A stretch of DNA of 64,000 nucleotides from the NCBI GenBank assembly GCA_022829145.1, contig CM040746.1, forward strand, positions 12,088,184 to 12,152,183, read 5' to 3'. Under the pieces are notes generated by a model. That model did not search any database. It had not been told where the DNA came from and saw only the letters and a list, made by a program, of their open reading frames with translations. Below are positions 1 to 14,039 of this stretch, in pieces. Source of the stretch: Albula goreensis. Its lineage: Eukaryota > Chordata > Actinopteri > Albuliformes > Albulidae. The first letter of the stretch is position 1. Each line of letters begins with the position of its first letter. Both the position numbers and the translations under genes were made by a program.

Positions 1-1497
1 CAACCTATTTGTGTTTTGCCTCCCACATGGACCGATACGTTTTCCAAGTTTGTCAAATAATTTTATCAAATTAATTTGTAAAAGTTAGAGATAGATGCGG
101 TTCAAAATGTGTGTGGCTCACATGTCAGGGGACTGATACCCGAACATTTGACGGTACCACTTGAAAAATAAGACGAGCACCAACCACAGGGTGCTGTGTA
201 ATGGTACGAGGTAGGGCAAGCCTATTGGCCAAACCAGTAGGGAAGTGTGGACGTTTTAAGAAATGTGTATCAGGCGTCTCCGAATTTCATTTATTTATTT
301 GGGGGGGTTATTTTTTTTTTTTTTTCGTTATTTATGTATTTGGTGATGTTATGTGGTCTTTAGCATATTTAAATGTCAATAACATATGTACTAAAATGTG
401 TGAATGTGTAACAATATGTACCAGAACTGTTGAGATTGATGACTGGCACGGCATAGTCAATAGTCAAAGTGAGAAGTCAAAGACAAGTGAAAGTGAATAA
501 TAATGTTCAAGTCTGGTGCGGTATTAACATGATCTTTAAAAGTACTACTTGAGGAAAGATATACTATCATGTACCTTGGCTAAAAAAAAGAAAACACAGT
601 GCTCCTTTTCCTCTGTCCACAATCTATTACAAATAAAATAAAAGAACAGCCAGGCTTTCTTTCAAAAACAGAAAGGGAGACAAACTAATCTTTCAACTGA
701 ATAGCACTTGTACAGTTTGTGGGAATTCAAGAACCCCATATTTCTCTTTTAAGTTGCAGGGAGCCCACCATAGTTAGTTAGAGACTGCCATGTGTGCCTA
801 ATTGTTGGGCTTTTTTCTGTCTGTGAGCAAACAATCGGCAACAGGCTGAGCAAAGACCTCCTCACCCTGGGTGGAGTGGAGACAGGGGCACAGATTATTT
901 CATTTGCCAACAAGTGCAACATGCTAAACAATCACCAGCAGAAACCACATGAGACCTGCAACTTCTTAAAAATACAGCTAACCCAGATAAAACACAGTCA
1001 TGGCAGGTTGACCGAACAAATTTCTTACTAATAGAAAAGGTTTTTCGGTTTGTGCACACTGTGCAGTGCTCACATACTTGTCTTCCATGCAGTGATGGAA
1101 GCAATTGATACAGCTACTGTTGTGTAAATAAACCATCTCATTTTATTGATATGATTTTTACAAATGTAAAATTCATTGAAATACCATCAACATGCTACAG
1201 TGTTGACGATATTGTTTAATATTGTGCTTTACACGGTCTAAACATACTGAAACATTGATAACATACTACATCATTGCATATGATCGCAAAATCATCTCAT
1301 TCTTAAAGGAAACAAATACTGTACTGATAAATTGCATTATGCAGTTACTCTGTAAATCGGCTAAACATTGTAGATTATTTTAAAATGAAATGTAAATATA
1401 CTCTAATTGAATAGAATCATAAAAAAAAATTATTCAGATTTTTCTTTGAATTAGAAGAAAAAGTTTAAGACTGTTCTCCATCTTATAGGTTTTTTTG
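1..1497. other. intergenic DNA
   Basis: AT-rich DNA with short G and T runs at 301-325; no coding exon or repeat family recognised. Confidence 0.55.
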
Positions 1498-1780
1498 TTC
1501 CTCCAGTCCGCGCCTTTTCAAATCCTCTTCCATGAAGATGCCACACACCGCTCACAGAGGTACCGGATGAAAAGAGCAACACAGGATAAACATGAACGGA
1601 GACGGAAAATGTCGACGTATTCTTATTTTATTTATTTATTTTCACACTGACAGCTAGACGCGGAAAAGAGGTAGGGTGGGGGAGAGGGGGCGGTCAGCTT
1701 TATCGAAGAACCTTCATTAGTGTTAGCACGTGGGGAACGCGCTCAAAGGGCCTTCATTAGAGCGAGCGACGCGGGCAGAG
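1498..1780. promoter_or_regulatory. CpG-dense patch, candidate promoter or enhancer
   Basis: About 20 CpG in under 300 bp (GTCCGCGCC, GTCGACG, GACGCGG, GAACGCGC, GAGCGAGCGACGCG) in AT-rich surroundings. The word CCTTCATTAG occurs twice, 40 bp apart (1,711 and 1,751). No exon is recognised next to it. Confidence 0.35.
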
Positions 1781-4700
1781 TCCTTTTGCATGCAATGAGA
1801 ATGTCAGCTTCACCTCGGTAATTTGTAACATAATAAGTGCAAGTACAATGACTGCAATGCAAGCACATTGGGGGAAGGGCACACAGCCTGTCTCCTTTAC
1901 TGGGATTTTTAAAGAGTCTTGATTAGAAAGTATAATTAGACAGTATAATGAGCCACCAAAAGAACTATAGTAAAGATGATCTCTCCTGAGACTGATGGAA
2001 AACAAATTAATGTGGTGATTTGGTTTTAATTATTATTTTTCTATTAGTTTGCGGCATGCCTAGGCTACCCATCACACATAGGGGCTGTGCTTGCAGTTAT
2101 TGATTTTTGCCTGACACATTCAGGGAATACAGATTTTAATCATCTCAGTATGCCACACTCTGTAATTCCATTAAAAACAAGAACCTTCCAGCACCACAAA
2201 AGCATTTAATTTCAATGACACACATTTCTTAGCGAGCTGAAAACAGAACCTTCACAGTAGAAGTGGCCTAAGGTTTTTCTGGTTTTTTTTTTTTTTTTTA
2301 CACATAATTAAATTGAGAGTTCTTTATTATATTCCCTTTTCAAAAGCTGTTAGTCACAAATGAATGACAATGGAGAAAATAAAAGACAATGCACCACTAA
2401 TATTATGGTATTAGCTTGCACTTAACAGATTTAGCAGAGTGGTTGTTCAGCATGTACAACATTTGAAATTGCCCATACTAGGAATATTGTTATTAAACTG
2501 ATAAGAATATTGTTGGATGAGAATATAGTAGTGTCATGCCTGATCATGTATTTAATTTAAATAACACGGCAATCAAGGTGTTGTTTAAAAAAAAAAAAAA
2601 AAAAAGACGCACAGCACATGTAAAACACACAAAAAAAATATTTTTGCTTGACAGTGCTGCTATTTGTATTTATGAATAAAAAATACCCACTATATTATTG
2701 CATAATTTACACAAATGAATACTAATAGACATAAAAGGAAATTAAATTATCTTGATTGTGGGTCAACATTATGCAATCATGGTTGCTGCAAATGGTTGTC
2801 ATGGTCTTGTTTTTCTATGTTGTCAAAGCCCTGCTGAATTTTCAAATGCCAACATGACTTTTTTCCCTAGCTTGTTACTATCAGAGATTGTGACAAAGAC
2901 TTCATAAAATATAATGAAATCACACCATTGCAGCCTTTTGTTGGTGTGATATTGATTATATGCTAATTTCTGCCTGGAAACACAATGGAGAATCTTAAAG
3001 AGCATGCCTCTTATCACTTATTTATAGGCTTATATTTCACATGAATTAGATGAGTAAATGTAATGTCCATGTGTGTAATGTCCATGAATATTTGTACAGT
3101 ATAAAGCAATGTTCCATTGTATGTCAACATACAACATGCTTATCAAGGGCATTTCAAGGGAAATGTTTCACCAGTGTTAATGTCATCTTCATTTGCAACA
3201 GTCAAGTTGAAACAATGATTTTAATGAAAAATAAACATGCAAACTACAGCACTAATACTAAACCATTGATATAAAACATGTCATTGGCACAAGTAATAAC
3301 ATGAATTATAATAATACAATACCATGACAAATTCTACCCAGGTTAATGTCATTGGTGTGTGGCTTAAAATATCTGTAAATCTTTGCAAGTGTATCTATAA
3401 AAATTTTTGTGTATCCCTCAAAATTTGGAGACTTGGGGGGCTATTTGATTGTACACATATTTCATTGGGTTAATTGGTAAAGAAGAATGAATTAACCTTT
3501 GACCCCTGCACAATGCAATCTGCAGAAGGTAGGTTGGGGGTTGTGGAGACAGCGATAGATATGAAATGGTTTGCTATCCTGAGCACTTGTGCTACCAGCA
3601 GCACTTAAGCTGTCCGTCTCCCTGACTGCCCTCCCTTTCCAAACAGGATGTGAAGGTCAAATATGGAATTGCTACTACCGCTTAGACTTATGGTGTAATA
3701 CGCGACAACAGACCGGTGTAGCTGTGATGACAAACTATGGTGACATCAACACAGCAGCAAATGGGCAGGTCACACATGCAAGAGCACGCACACACACACA
3801 CCCACACACCCACTCAGGGAAATTCCTTTCAGTGAAAATGGCTGTTAACTCACAGAAAACGTAGAAACTCAATGGCTGTCATGAAACACAGTTTTTTGGG
3901 ATAACAAAACAAGTCAAATAACAGCCTCTCTTCAGCGAAGCAAGTGCATCCTGATCAGAATTTAAAACGCATCTTTACCAGGCAGGATATTTATACATTT
4001 AATGTCAGCAAATTTTCTAGTTAGTGAGTGCAGTCATAATTTACTACTTTTACCTTGGGAAATAAAAAATTCAGACATCATTTTAATTAACTGCATGGAG
4101 AGAAAATGTCTTATCAGTCAACGGTCTGGTCCATTTTTAGCAATGTTAGACATTTCTGCTTGCAAAGGAAATCACACACTAACCTTGATGCAGACTGTGC
4201 TTTTTTCTGTAAATGATCTGCTCTCATTAAAATGAAAAATTAAAGAGATGAGATGATGCTAGAATCACTGGGATCTCAGTGTTGATGTGATGGCTACACT
4301 TACAATTATGATTTCCCATCCCCTGCCCCCCTCCCCCTCACACCCATTTCCAAAAATCTTCAGTCAAGATAAATCAAAAGATACAGCCTTCAAGGTTGTT
4401 AGGAACAAAAACCCTGGTGGGATCAATGCATAGATCCAGTACTGCATAGATCAGTTAAACACAATCTGCCACCTGGGTATTGCAGTATTTGAGCAGATAA
4501 ATATTACTAGTTATTCACAGAAAATAGGACCCCCAAATAGCAATCCAATTTGTGGAGATGACTCTCAACTTTAGCATCTGTGGCTATTGGGAAAGATACT
4601 TTCATTTCATAATTCTTCTGAAAGGCCTTTTAAATTATCATACCGTTCATAATGCATGCCCTAATGGAAATATTAAACACAAGCTAGCACTTTAATCTGC

Positions 4701-6599
4701 AATGAGGAGAATTAGCAATTTGTCACTTAGAGAACTGAAAGAATACTTAAATTACAATTGCTTCTTGCAGCATGGGTTTGCATCATTCCACCCTGCACTG
4801 GAACAATACACTGTAAAATGTATAGTGTTGAATAAAATCAGATCATATGTGCTCGTTCAGAACATTTCAATGCTGTGCCACCATGTCTCTCATTTCATCT
4901 CATAACTATTAATGTTAATTTCAATGGAGGTACCTTAAGGATAAAAAATTAAATTCTGCAAAGTAACAAGTGTACATCTCCTTGGGAAATATAACTTTTT
5001 AAAAATACATTTTATTTTTATTTGTATTTTATGACTGATTTACAGGACAAACTAATAAAACAGAAAGGTCTAATAGAGTTATAATCTGACTACATTTGCC
5101 CACTACATAACTACTTCTGAACACTCAGAAGTTATTTTTTGGTTTATTGACAAGAATGGTCTACATTTATTGATTAATTGGTTTCATTGATTTCAGAACG
5201 AAACTTAAGCTTTCACTGTATGTTTCATTGTGTCACAATGCAGTTGGGCCATGTAGAAAGAACCAAAAAGTAAGTTTGTGTTTTCTTTACTCAACATAAT
5301 CTACGGCTCCTGCAAATGACACACAGTCTTCATCAGGGACTTACCTCCAGAGTTTTAGAATATGCTATATTCTTCCTTTTTGTCAAACAATAACTGCTGG
5401 CTTTGAAGTGTAAAACCTCTTTTTTTAATCCCTGATAAATATGAAGCGAGCATTGTCTGTTGGTGATAGCAGCAGTAGAACGCCATCTTTCCCTTTCGCT
5501 GGTCGACTTATTCTTTTGAAATGCTGCCTGCACTTGAAACGTGGTGGGGTGGAAGATGCTGGTGGTGCCCTGCTTTTTTGTTTTTTTTTTCTTTTCATTT
5601 TTTTTCAACAGATATACAGCACTAAAAGGAGTCTGGGAGTGCAGCGTGGGAGAAGAGAGGAATGTGTTTCAGCTTCCTTTGAACAACATGAAAATAAGCT
5701 GGTTCTCGCCAGAAGTTAAAAGTATTGTCATCTGATCCTGGAATGACTTCAGCTTACATTGAGCAATATAAAGCTCTGCAATGGAATGTACGATGGACAA
5801 GGCCTCCGGCGCACATATGGACAAGATGCCATTTATTTCAGACGATGAATTAACCCTATATCACAAGACTTGCATTACCCACCCCCCCACCCCCCCAACT
5901 CAAAATATCCCTCTTTGCGTGACCTCTTCCAATGGGTGGCCATGTTAATGGCAGCCATTGTTTTTGCCCTGCTAACTGGAGCATGTTCTTGGACAGAGAA
6001 TGAGAAGGAAATATGAGATTGCAGGACATGGGAAACAGATGATCCTCCAGTCATGTTTACCTGAGCCTGTGCTTGATTGAAAAGGTGGATATCAGTCCTC
6101 TGTTCTCGAGGGAATGGAGGATTGATATCCAAAAACATAAGAAAAAAAAAAAGGATTAAAAAAAGACCCCCAGTTTGAAGCAGGGAAAAATACCAGTTTA
6201 CCAGTTTTACTTTCTGAATTTCTTAACAGTTGGCTAAAATGTTGTGTGTTGTAAACAAGTCATCACCATAAAATATTACCGTGTATTTGAATTGTATGTA
6301 ATTGAGATTACTGACCATAAATTATTCCACAAATTTTGTCTTTTAATTTGGAATATCTTGAATGGTTTGTAAAATACCTAAGACCATGTTCTATAAGACC
6401 CGACAGAATTCAGGTCTTATAATTATTATATTCAGTTCATAGGAAACACAGAAAATCAGAGATAACTTATAAATGCACGTTAGTTATTTTAACATGTGCA
6501 ATACAATGTGTTGTACAGCGGCTTGTAAGTGTTTTCCTGTAAACACAAACGCCATGTCTGACTATTGAGGACCATATTCAGCTGTTAACTGTGACTAAT
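1781..6599. other. intergenic DNA
   Basis: Poly-T at 2,282-2,299, poly-A at 2,587-2,605, a short CA run at 3,789-3,812 and a C-rich tract at 5,879-5,898. No gene recognised. Confidence 0.6.
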
Positions 6600-7450
6600 G
6601 TGTGTACAGTTTTACATCAAAAGATATTTCATTTATGACTGTTGCGGCTCTGTCTTTTCATAAAGCCATTGTTATTCACATATCTCGTAAACAGAAGCGG
6701 CTTGGCACATTTTATGCCAACTGTCATTCTGTGTCATTTCTTATTTATGCGAAGCACTGTCCGTTTTAATTAGCAATTTCAGGTCACGGTAAAGCTCTCC
6801 TCCTCCTCCAGGAAGCGGAGCGGCATATGTGTGAAAGGCCTTCGGTGTTATTTGATCAAAAATAGGCCATTACAACCATAATCACAATAGTGCCTCGCTC
6901 CTGTAATGTATGTTCCCAGGAAGCGATCAGTCTTGGAACGAAACAGCAGGATGGAATCTGGAACGCACTATGGAAACTCAAATGTCAAGCTCTGTCTCGA
7001 AAATAAAGAGCTTTGCCCGACAGAATAATTATAATGTAAACAGATCCAATTATTTCTCGAGTTTCGAGAGAGGCTTTTTTTCTTCACATAAATTCTTCAA
7101 TTAATTATGGTAATAACCATACTCGCAGCAAACATTTATTTAAAAAATACCCTCCCCAGTGCAGATGAATAAGGTTTTGTTGCGCATAGAAATTCAGCAG
7201 CAAAACCTTCAGTGTTCTGAATTGTAGCTCTGTTGTATTTTAGCTATATGATAACAGCGATAACAATGCAATCGTTATCAGTAGCGACCATTTTTCTTCC
7301 TTTTCTTGCTTGAATCGACAGTGGCATCAAATCAGATAGGGTCCATATAACATGGAGCTTGCTTTCGTTAGTTTTATACCATCACGTTAGATGTTATTGT
7401 GATTAGCAATAATGACGATATGATTGTTTAAAATATGTCTGTACAGGCTA
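6600..7450. promoter_or_regulatory. candidate conserved non-coding element cluster
   Basis: A high-complexity block free of microsatellites, with many homeodomain-type cores (TTTTAATTAGCAATT, TAATTATAATG, CAATTAATTATGG), a nuclear-receptor half site (AGGTCA), an E-box (CATATG), a Fox core (GTAAACA) and a TCF-like TTGATCAAAA. It looks like a developmental enhancer, but conservation cannot be tested here. Confidence 0.3.
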
Positions 7451-8073
7451 CTGGTTATTTGTCCTTGGTACGCTGTCATTATATTCCTTTTAGATGGCAT
7501 GTGATAGACCTTGACTGCCCTGCTTTCTGGGGAATAGCTATAAGCTCTTGGATCACAATATTTACTACAAATTCGAACCTACATTACTTCTTAAGGTAGA
7601 CAGCGGAAGCTGTTGCTCATCCTGTCTGACCCTTCCATACTTATTTACTTCCCAGATAAACACCTTATTCTATGTCTGAAACCTTGCATTCCTAATGAAC
7701 ATTACTTGCAGATGTTTTTGAGCAAAGCTGCAGTCCAGCTGAACTGATATTACCAAAAGCATAGATCACCCTGATACCTGAGTGCAGCAAAATCATGGTG
7801 ATGCGGTCTGTGGCATGCGAACCTCTGGTCTGCCACATACGGAAACATATTTTGACAGAGCTAGTTCTGCCCCTTTTTCTTTCCCTGGAATCACTGTGCT
7901 AATTGAATAAGTTATCTTTGCACTATTGAGACCAGTGTCATGCTTTCAACTATTTATGCTAAAATGCACATTCATAAATGACATAAATAAGGTTTTTCAA
8001 GTCTTTTTTCTACAATCAATTTTATTCTGTATCTTCAGCACCATGTTTGCAGAAGTGTTCGGAGAAAACAATC

Positions 8074-8077
<4 letters not shown>

Positions 8078-8147
<70 letters not shown>
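8078..8147. repeat. (TA)n microsatellite
   Basis: About 34 uninterrupted TA units directly before the inverted repeat. Confidence 0.97.
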
Positions 8148-8150
<3 letters not shown>

Positions 8151-8238
8151 TACAATATAAAATACACAGTATATTTCTATATACAGTTAGTGTGTGTGTA
8201 TATATACACACACTAACTGTGTATTTTATATTGTAGAC
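8148..8238. repeat. perfect 23-bp inverted repeat with nested palindrome, abutting a TA array
   Basis: Arms 8,148-8,170 and 8,216-8,238 are exact reverse complements (left arm begins GTCTACAATATAAAATAC). Inside, 8,183-8,220 is itself a near-perfect palindrome built on ACAGTTAGTGTGTG. It could be a small MITE or a hairpin-mediated rearrangement. Confidence 0.85.
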
Positions 8239-8694
8239 TAGAAATGAACTGTGTTTTGGATTCGTATCTGCACCTCTAAACTCAAAACTGAATCTGCTGT
8301 TAGCAGACTGAGAGTATGACAAAACAAAATGGAGATGGGATGCAGTCAGTCTTTCAAAATAGCTTCATGGGGGATTTTACAACAATTCTCAAAAAGTACC
8401 TTGGGCCACCTACAATGGGGTTCCCCAACTTTTTCATCTCAAAACATCAAAAATTACACCGCGATGGAGAACTACCACCTCAATAAGATGCAAAGTATTG
8501 AGACCTTTATCCAACACCCACAACAATCTGTCATGTAGTAATTAGTGAACACAGGGACACAGTACACAGGGACATGTGTGAATCATATTTTCATAATATT
8601 GTTGTCATGGATCTATATATAACAAGCATCTGTTAAAATATATAACAATTACCACAACCACAATGTTACCAAGGAGGTGTATTTTGTTAGAAAG

Positions 8695-8778
8695 TCATAC
8701 ATACATACATACATACATACATACATACATACATACATACATACATACATACATACATACATACATACATACATACAT
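8695..8778. repeat. (CATA)n microsatellite
   Basis: About 21 uninterrupted CATA units. Confidence 0.97.
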
Positions 8779-10385
8779 AAGGAATTGTTGAAATATAAAA
8801 AGAAATAAAAACAAAATACATTTTTGATTCAGTGGTTGGGGGGGTGGGCTCTGGTTGTCCCAGAACTGATCCCCATTCCTGAACCCCTGTTTAATATTAC
8901 ATTAAGAAATGAAGATCTTCATGCATATGTGACATTCTGACATGCATTATGTCAGAAGAAATTCACTGTTTTATTTGTTGTACCCCTGGATAAGCCAAAT
9001 GAGGTATTTTCAACTACATTAGATGTCCATGATAATTATTCCAAGTGAGCTCAGAAATCTGAATTGAATGGCAGCAAGGAACTAAAGAGAAAGAAATCCA
9101 CATGTATCTCATTACAAGCTGTTTCAAGTTTGAGCTATGCATTGCACAAATGCAATACCCTCTGAAGACATACCTCAGCTAGCCTTTAGCATGACCTGTA
9201 CAATTTCATGTGAAAGCAAGCAGTTCATTTTTTAACGTTGGGTTAGTTAATTTCAGTACAAGCAATTGTGTTCAGTGTCATTAAGTGCCTCCAGACGGAA
9301 GCTGACAAACTCCTACAGTCTTAGCAAAAAGGAGCTATCGAGCACACTTAAGGGTTCTTTGTGTTGTCCCCTGGGAGAGACATTAGAGGTTCTTCTTCGA
9401 TGCTGGCATCTCTCACGGGTTCTCTGTAGAACACTCAGAATAAGGTTCTATGCAAAATATTTAGAGAAATCAGTATCTGAGAAGAACTTTTAAGGGTTCC
9501 CCCAGGGTTCCCCCAATCTTTTTTTCTTAATTCAAGGATTACGATTGAAGGATAATTCAAATAATGTGTCTCACACCCAGGTCAAGAAAATATGACCTGA
9601 TGCCTGTTCTGAATTCTGTTTAAAATGTTTGATTCAAGCCATCCAATAAAGCTTTGTAAATTCTGTGTGGACAACACATTGTTGTATGGGATGTACTGCT
9701 GTATTCTGATTTAATGGACCCCTTTCAAAATCTATAAATAATGCATATGAACACACAGACTAGATCCACTTATGACAGCTACATGAATGCTAATGAAGGA
9801 CACATTCTTTAAGTAATAATTAAAAGTATATCACTTAGTACTTTAGCATCTGCATTTATTGGAAACCCCTTATTGCACAATCCATATGCCTACATTTTAC
9901 TGACCTATTTACATTGGTTGTTAATCACTTAAGTTTAGTCTTGAAATCTTTGACAAATTGTCAGCAATGAGAACAGCTTTCCAATATCATGCACCTGTCA
10001 AACTAGCTGGCTATCTAGCTTCTATATTTACAGATGGCTACTAATTACACTAATGCCCTTTCAACTTCAGAGAGTTATGATAGGAAACATTACTTCTTAA
10101 AAATTGCCCGACACCTTAGAATCAATGGGACTTGGATATGTTCAGATAGCTAGGCCTAAGGAGGCTTATTTTACTGTCACTCTAAGCATGTAGGCTTCTT
10201 CATTGTAGAAGACTTGACTCTACATTTATACTGTCTGTATTCTTCGTTATAATTCTATTGAATGAAAAAGAGAACAAAATCTCGACTTTCTGTGTTTGAT
10301 TCTGTTGACTACCTCCACTCATAATTGCACAGTTCCTTACGTTGCAATAAACATGGTCAAGGGTTCTATCTCTCTCTTTCTCTGT
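8779..10385. other. intergenic DNA
   Basis: It includes a possible dispersed repeat at 9,340-9,515 with the word GGTTCT repeated (GGGTTCTTTG, GAGGTTCTTC, AAGGTTCTATG, AGGGTTCCCCC). No gene recognised. Confidence 0.5.
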
Positions 10386-10466
<81 letters not shown>

Positions 10467-10468
10467 AC
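10386..10468. repeat. (AC)n microsatellite
   Basis: About 40 AC units, nearly uninterrupted. Confidence 0.97.
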
Positions 10469-11720
<1,252 letters not shown>

Positions 11721-13727
11721 GGTAATAGATAATATTTGAATAATACATTGAAATTGGGGTTAGATTTATTCCATCTTGAGTGAAAAATGACTTTGAAAGA
11801 ACTTTAATAGTTGATTAATAGGGTGCAGCAGGTGCATCATTGAAATGATTTAATGTGTCAAGGGGAACAATGTTGAAACAAGAAATAATAATCAAGCTGG
11901 CATTCACCCAGCAAAGAAAAGCTGCATCAAGAAAGAGGAACAACTGCAAGTGCAATTGAAGTGCAACAATAAGAATAGATGGACACCTGACAGGATTTGT
12001 TGAAAACCACAGAACAACGGTCTCAGAAATGATCACACAACTGCATCTGCGCATCCATGGCACAATCTTAATGAAACACTGTGTCCGTCATCGGCATTTC
12101 ACCGCTTGGAAATATGTGCTCATAAAATTCAGTGTTGGCAAAATCGATTTGACAGTCATTATTCTGATTTTATATGAGAAAAACAAATGACACCATTTTA
12201 TGTTTGATTATTAATTATAACGGTTGAAATTCTAAAGATGAGTCATGATTCTGAACTATGGGTGGATGTGAAAGTGGCTAGCCATCAAGCAGGAACTAGT
12301 GTGAACAGTGGTGACAATTACAATGTGCTAAGTATTCATCATAGGGCCTCAAACGATTCTTAACACTTATTGCTTTGGGTCTTGCATTTGGGTATACTCC
12401 CTCAGACCAGGTTCCACTGAACTAAAAATGGGAGGAGTTTGCATATAATATCAGTGATTTGCTGAGAAGAACTAATGGCAGAATATTTCTATACAGTTTG
12501 TGTCCATTCCAAGCACTTCCCCTAACTTCCTCAGTGTGAGATTTGGGTGGAGAACTAAAGTATGATCATTTTCCATTCTGAGAAATAATAAAAAAAGAAC
12601 ATCAAATAAATGAGCAAACTAGTGCAGTACTAATAAAAATGAATCTTCAATCTTACTACCCTTTATAGGAGTGCCATCTACTGACTGAAATGCAGATTGC
12701 ACCAAACTCATAAAACAAAGTGCAGCCTCCAGATAAGACAAATATCAATGTTTTGGTCAGAGTAAATTGCATTAAGTTATTTCTGCATTAGGAATTCTAC
12801 TGCATTCTTCTGCATTTCATTTTTTCTATTCTTCAACTGCATTTTTCATATTTTACAAAAATCTCCCAACATTTAAAATTTTTCTGAAATGTGTCAGGAT
12901 TGATGACTTTCTAAACACTCTCTATCTCGGATAATTTGCAGAGGGTATATAGATATCCATATATATATATATCCCATAAGGAATGTTGGTAAAATGAAAA
13001 CATGGCTCACAAAAATGCACTTTATGCTTTTACCCACCAACAAAATTCTAATTTGGCAGGACCCCTCAAAATACAACAGTCGAATGAAACTCTTCATAAA
13101 ATGATTTTTCAATAGGAATTGAAGTCGTACGTCTGCATATACTAATATCAAGTCTAGGACAACAAATTATGAGACAAAGATATTTTTTCACAAAGTGAGG
13201 CTATATGACCAAGATAACAAAATACTACAATTGAATATAATTATTAAATTGCCAAATGCTTGTGTAGCAGTAATTTATCAGAAAAAAAAAATCATCTGAA
13301 TAAATATAGCACTATCTTTCTTAATCCTTCTCAACAACACAATTTATATCATTTTGATACACACCAAATCTTTGGAAAAATTCAGCCTGAAATGAAAACT
13401 GAACAGCTGTGCATTAAAATTTACTGTGCTGTCCACCCAGAAACACTCCTGAATCGGGGTGTACAACATGAACTGCATCTCTGGTTTTAGTTGGCAGACT
13501 ACTACATTGGGGGTTCTCGCCTAGTAGATTTTGAGCTTACCCGGTTCTTTTCTCTCTGACAGATAAGTGGTTGATTAAGCCATTCATCCTACCCATTTCT
13601 GGTAGGGTGATGGGTTTTTTTTTTTGCCAAGACTACGGTGTGACTGTCTGGCATGAACTTCAGTCTAAACTAAAGAATCTTGGGAAATGCAAACTAAGGG
13701 TGTTTAAGGTGAGTCTGCGATAAACAA
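11721..13727. other. intergenic DNA
   Basis: AT-rich, with a short TA run at 12,959-12,971. Nothing recognised. Confidence 0.6.
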
Positions 13728-14036
13728 TCAGTTCGTCCAGGTAGATGCCTCACTCTTCAGATCTCCCAGGAACCTGTCCATTAGCCTCTGGAAAGTGGCC
13801 AGGTTGTTACATAATCCAAAAGGTACCCTTTTATATTGATATAGGCCTATTGCTCCATGCCTATTTACCAGTAGCTGGTTACAAGGTCCATTGAGGAAAG
13901 CCATTTGATCATCGTGAGACGGATGGTAGACGTCCTTTGTGGGCAATTTCATCTTCATGTGATCAACATAGAAACAAATAGGACCACCCTTTTTGCAGAT
14001 GAGAAAAGACACTGGAGAGCTATTTGAGCGGCCCAC
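13728..14036 (-). pseudogene. Ty3/Gypsy reverse-transcriptase fragment
   Basis: A short open stretch with the order of a Gypsy RT: SNSSP.SFLICKKGG, CFYVDH, then VPFGLCNN.ATFQRLMD and LGDL. The central piece with the first catalytic Asp is eroded and the YxDD box is absent, so the copy is non-functional. No LTRs, gag or integrase were seen around it. Confidence 0.75.
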
Positions 14037-14039
14037 AGA

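Noticed and set aside
9340-9515. Complete DNA transposon based on repeated GGTTCT words
   Set aside because: No inverted ends or target duplication could be found; left only as a possible dispersed repeat.
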